Assembly: GCA_009787675.1 (NCBI GenBank)
Contig: WQSU01000006.1
Coordinates: forward strand, 1 to 24,376
Direction of reading: 5' to 3'
Length of the DNA: 24,376 bases
Origin: Lentimicrobiaceae bacterium
GTDB lineage: Bacteria; Bacteroidota; Bacteroidia; Bacteroidales; WCHB1-69
The notes under the pieces are model-generated. The model was not told the origin of the DNA. It saw nothing but the letters and a program-made list of their open reading frames with translations, and made no database searches. A program made the position numbers and the translations under genes. Every line of letters begins with the position of its first letter. Position 1 is the first letter of the stretch. Shown one piece after another: positions 22,701 through 24,376 of this stretch.

Positions 22701-23610
22701 AGAACCGTTAGCGCCCTTGGCAGTAGATACGCAAGCTATATGTGGGAAAGCTACTATCGCAGATATAGTGATTACGGGCTGTGGTATTCGCTGGTATGAT
22801 GCTGCAACAGTAGGTAATCTCTTACCGCTGTCAACTTCTTTAGAGGCAGGCAAATCCTATTGGGCTGCACAATCTTCCGGAAATTGTGAAGGTGCAAGAA
22901 TAAAAATCACGGTTACCAATAACTGCTATACTGTATATGGAACCATGTTTCCGTTTGTAAATACTGAAAATGTTGGGTTTGACAGTCAGTATCCCGTTAC
23001 CGTAAGATTATTACCGGTTCCTCCAAAAGACGGTAATGATCCGGTGTATGCAATACAGACTGCAACGCCTATTCAGGTAACAAAAGCTGTTAATTACAAT
23101 GGCACTATTTATGTTCCCGGAACACCAAAAAATCCGGGTGTGATTGGAAACACAAATAATCCGGGTATTAAAATTAGTTGGGAAGAACTGGGAAAAACGG
23201 TAAGCGCTGTTGACAACACTACTGTAGTATTAGGCGAAATACCTATAACCCCGATAGGTCTTTTCATGTTTACTAATATTGTACCGGGAGAGTATATTCT
23301 CGAAATATCGCGTCAGGGCTTTATTACCCGCCGGGGTCAAGTTACTGTCAATATGAATGGAATCTCTTTAGGACATAGAGAATTAATTGCTGGAGACGTA
23401 AATAATGACCTCATCATTGATGGATCTGATATTTCAAGTTTTAATTCAAAGTACACCGATGAAACTTCATCTGGATTTGCCCCGCAATTTGACCTCAATG
23501 GAGATGGAAATGAGAATATTGGAGATCGCCATATTATAATAGACAATGTGAATGCTACCATGTCCACCTATTTGGAAACTTTCAAATGGATCATGAGCTA
23601 TTATGAATAA
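19771..23610 (+). CDS. Large exported SprB/Ig_7-repeat protein with C-terminal dockerin
   Basis: 1279 residues. Signal peptide 1-33 (ALLLVLSLCVFPELLSAQ). Residues 42-225: domain shared with the next gene, with a cohesin-like strand pattern (INFPIYYDPNLLSL). 247-406: FN3-like (ATLKGYF...KYGFIFS...LLANTTYYAWAYTHY). Four SprB-like repeats at 424-490, 508-570, 588-650 and 669-736, each with an early Cys and G-YT(I/V)-V-D. Four Ig_7-like repeats at 749-818, 827-899, 908-976 and 981-1050 (FC-GA-(V/I)A...(K/V)WY...YYA-Q--G-CES). 1052-1207: GTMFPFV module as in the preceding gene. 1208-1260: dockerin-like GDVNNDLIIDGSDI and DLNGDGNENIGDRHII; the second loop is less regular. No enzyme domain is seen; probably an adhesin or structural surface protein. 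Only 23 bp precede the next gene, so co-transcription is likely. Confidence 0.85.
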   Translation: MKRESLLKFNAKSRGALLLVLSLCVFPELLSAQPDEYKSSKGIVVGTSDARLTASIYETDTTVTMKIMAIGYMQVDYINFPIYYDPNLLSLCKSTGEEVSAFGYLYNDLGTNVVTLNDELKQKGWLCFVTHKNKGIIPTIPTLSGHASMRVVDVDMVSPLPLVETTVLLNEGEVKTIAECYFIKKIAGQELANSNVGIGVKTNIPLYQPRFGYDGLFLWYKELIDPASSNDFRITNSNLFLLRSGSSVITYPANNVAINSATLKGYFQQGAQNLPVSSTILDTIGTATSGKGRLNHDEVKKYGFIFSLNDVQVYTSEFNDSIIINNIHYPVPTNGEVASGTFTRGAYTFNIVIVDNNGGTNEKLNYSAPLTNLLANTTYYAWAYTHYTFETSKEFQLVGERIDFKTKDCLVLNIETIYINKEPDCGKSNGEVQVYVAGGSGEYEFSVNGGIFKQYNNDLITSLAAGVYTISVRDAQYPDCPTTSVENIVLHNGDTDLSVNLTAQDALTCVSTDGKLFIAVTGGTPNYTYYLNDEELNETPNIIENIGAGAYTITVMDAKGCVATSGTVHINAATPSFTVNIEVTHEASCGANTGEATVTVTGSSDYTYQLNANPPHHGTKSEIVLTGLSAGVYKIRIEDSCSVVTQTFEVTNGTHELSFAMTSQKELLSCDGQLIPGSITISVTHGKENYAYSIDGINWVEFTGATANISGLHQGIYTVRVQDDEKCTYEINNITLSREIITSMQITAPVAATPQTFCGGATVANLQAIGLNIKWYLTAVGGSPLDMSTPLDSGKIYYAVQSIGNCESQERTDVKVYIDDNVVLQTPVITTPQDFCNPSTNLSLADIATNGNTNIVWYDVPQAGTPLPLNTPLEAKTYYAVIKAGYCESSPKVPVEITFGNSNPVAPVVITPQYFCEGALIANIAVPNNKIVWYLKATGGEPLSTAFVLQDGATYYAAQTAGACESATRTAVTVHITEPLAPLAVDTQAICGKATIADIVITGCGIRWYDAATVGNLLPLSTSLEAGKSYWAAQSSGNCEGARIKITVTNNCYTVYGTMFPFVNTENVGFDSQYPVTVRLLPVPPKDGNDPVYAIQTATPIQVTKAVNYNGTIYVPGTPKNPGVIGNTNNPGIKISWEELGKTVSAVDNTTVVLGEIPITPIGLFMFTNIVPGEYILEISRQGFITRRGQVTVNMNGISLGHRELIAGDVNNDLIIDGSDISSFNSKYTDETSSGFAPQFDLNGDGNENIGDRHIIIDNVNATMSTYLETFKWIMSYYE
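21040..21978 (+). repeat. Four SprB-like repeats within the large exported protein
   Basis: Protein-level tandem repeats of about 65-70 residues with spacers of about 20: each has a Cys near its start (DCGKSNGE, TCVSTDGK, SCGANTGE, SCDGQLIPG), a central YEF/YTY/YAY and an ending like AGVYTISVRDA with a second Cys. They are well diverged at DNA level, so not a recent expansion. Confidence 0.8.
22015..22920 (+). repeat. Four Ig_7-like repeats within the large exported protein
   Basis: Four copies of about 70 residues, with P(V/L)...TPQ(T/D/Y)FC at the start of the first three and TQAIC in the fourth, a WY pair in the middle, and YYA...G-CES (WAA...NCE in the fourth) near the end. This matches the Bacteroidota Ig-like domain associated with gliding-type C-terminal domains. 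Confidence 0.8.
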
Positions 23611-23633
23611 TAAATGAATATAAATGCTACAAA

Positions 23634-24376
23634 ATGAATAACAAGAAAATAAGGTGGTTGTTATTAATTGTATCGCTATGGGTTGTGCCTCTCTTCCCGA
23701 AGGCACAACCTGTAGAATACAAAAATGATCAAGGTGTTCTGGTCGGAACGTCAGATTCTCGTTTGTTTGTTACCATTAATGAATCCATCGACCATGTTGA
23801 ATTTCAAATTTGTGCTATTGGGGAGATAACGGCAGCGGCATTCGGTTTTATCTTACTTTACGATACTGCGATATTACGATTAACCGATCCGACCTATTCT
23901 TACGATATGCCGATTGGGTATAACTTCAGCAGTTATCCTACGGAAGTGATATCCATATCTCCTTCTTTCAAGGCTAAATTTCCTGATTGGGTCGCCTTGC
24001 CTATGCAACACAGAGAGATTATCGACGGTCCTGCCGCCGGAATGAAATTCTTCTGTGCCGAAATTTCGGGGAGCCTTAGTACATCCCCCGTAAAACTTGT
24101 ATCCGGTGAAATAATCCATATCATGAATATGTATTATAGAAAAGTAAACCCTGGAACGCCGCTCACCACTTCAGATTTTGGTTATTTTACAGAAGCAAAA
24201 ACGCCTCCGCTCCTCACTTCACAATGGATTTTTGGAGCCTATAAAATAAAACTGTCTGCAGGACGACCTTGGGACAATTTTATTGAACGACCGGAGCTTT
24301 TTACCTATCGTTCTCCATCCTATATTGTTACGGAAGAAGTTACGGGCTTAATTTCAGACTTGGCTACTTTCAATGC
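23634..24376 (+). CDS. Exported protein with paralogous N-terminal domain, 5' part only
   Basis: Open from the ATG at 23634 to the window edge (247 codons plus 2 nt) without a stop. Signal peptide MNNKKIRWLLLIVSLWVVPLFPKAQ. The mature start PVEYKNDQGVLVGTSDSRLFVTI aligns with PDEYKSSKGIVVGTSDARLTASI of the preceding protein; alignment continues through 'FGFILLYDTAILRLTD' against 'INFPIYYDPNLLSLCK' and through 'YYRKVNPGTPLTTSDFGYFTEAKTP' against 'YFIKKIAGQELANSNVGIGVKTNIP'. The conserved domain therefore spans about 200 residues. The 'F-L-YD---L-L' pattern is reminiscent of cohesin-type beta-sandwiches, an inference only. The C-terminal architecture is outside the window; repeats and a dockerin are expected by analogy. 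It lies 23 bp after the preceding gene on the same strand. Confidence 0.85.
   Translation, partial: MNNKKIRWLLLIVSLWVVPLFPKAQPVEYKNDQGVLVGTSDSRLFVTINESIDHVEFQICAIGEITAAAFGFILLYDTAILRLTDPTYSYDMPIGYNFSSYPTEVISISPSFKAKFPDWVALPMQHREIIDGPAAGMKFFCAEISGSLSTSPVKLVSGEIIHIMNMYYRKVNPGTPLTTSDFGYFTEAKTPPLLTSQWIFGAYKIKLSAGRPWDNFIERPELFTYRSPSYIVTEEVTGLISDLATFN

Overview
The window looks like chromosome from a Bacteroidota bacterium, most likely order Bacteroidales. The evidence is: ftsQ-ftsA-ftsZ in Bacteroidota style (FtsA with a long basic linker), a GldB-like protein, a DUF3109 Cys-rich protein, an ORF6N protein, a type IX secretion (T9SS) sorting tail, SprB and Ig_7-type repeats, and promoters of the Bacteroidota -33/-7 form (TTG, about 20 nt, TAnnTTTG). 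Base composition is moderately AT-rich. No tRNA, rRNA, IS element or CRISPR array was seen.

Layout. 1-573: 3' end of rlmN (+). 624-7922, all on the minus strand: ftsQ, ftsA and ftsZ, then ileS. The usual upstream neighbour murC is absent; a divergent GldB-like gene (8082-9128, +) is there instead, followed by ssb (9220-9654, +). Between ssb and the convergent DUF819 membrane protein lies a long imperfect inverted repeat (9690-9784). DUF819 (9890-11074) sits behind an exported EEP-family nuclease/phosphatase with a T9SS tail (11102-12370), both minus. Then come an ORF6N protein (12442-12969) and a DUF3109 protein (13019-13579), both minus, and priA (13736-16213, +).

The last third is accessory. 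Two tandem paralogous HTH-type putative regulators (16218-17183 and 17218-18180, minus) are separated by a 505-bp very AT-rich region from a plus-strand series of large exported proteins. These are a 343-aa Ig-like/dockerin protein, a 1279-aa protein with four SprB-like repeats, four Ig_7-like repeats and a C-terminal dockerin, and a third gene (from 23634) that runs off the window. Proteins 2 and 3 share an N-terminal domain that looks faintly cohesin-like. Proteins 1 and 2 share a 'GT-FPFV' module directly before the dockerin. Together with the divergent regulators this is the best candidate for an undescribed system: a regulated, secreted, possibly self-assembling surface apparatus.

Other points of interest: IleRS has GIHH in place of the class I HIGH motif (the swapped signature linked to mupirocin hyper-resistance); FtsZ has Lys in its tubulin signature loop; FtsA carries a KGE-repeat linker encoded by a 200-bp polypurine tract; the ORF6N gene contains a perfect 31-bp palindrome whose two reading frames give two alternative ORF6N cores; and ssb and the ORF6N gene share a nearly identical promoter with a 15-nt -33 region.
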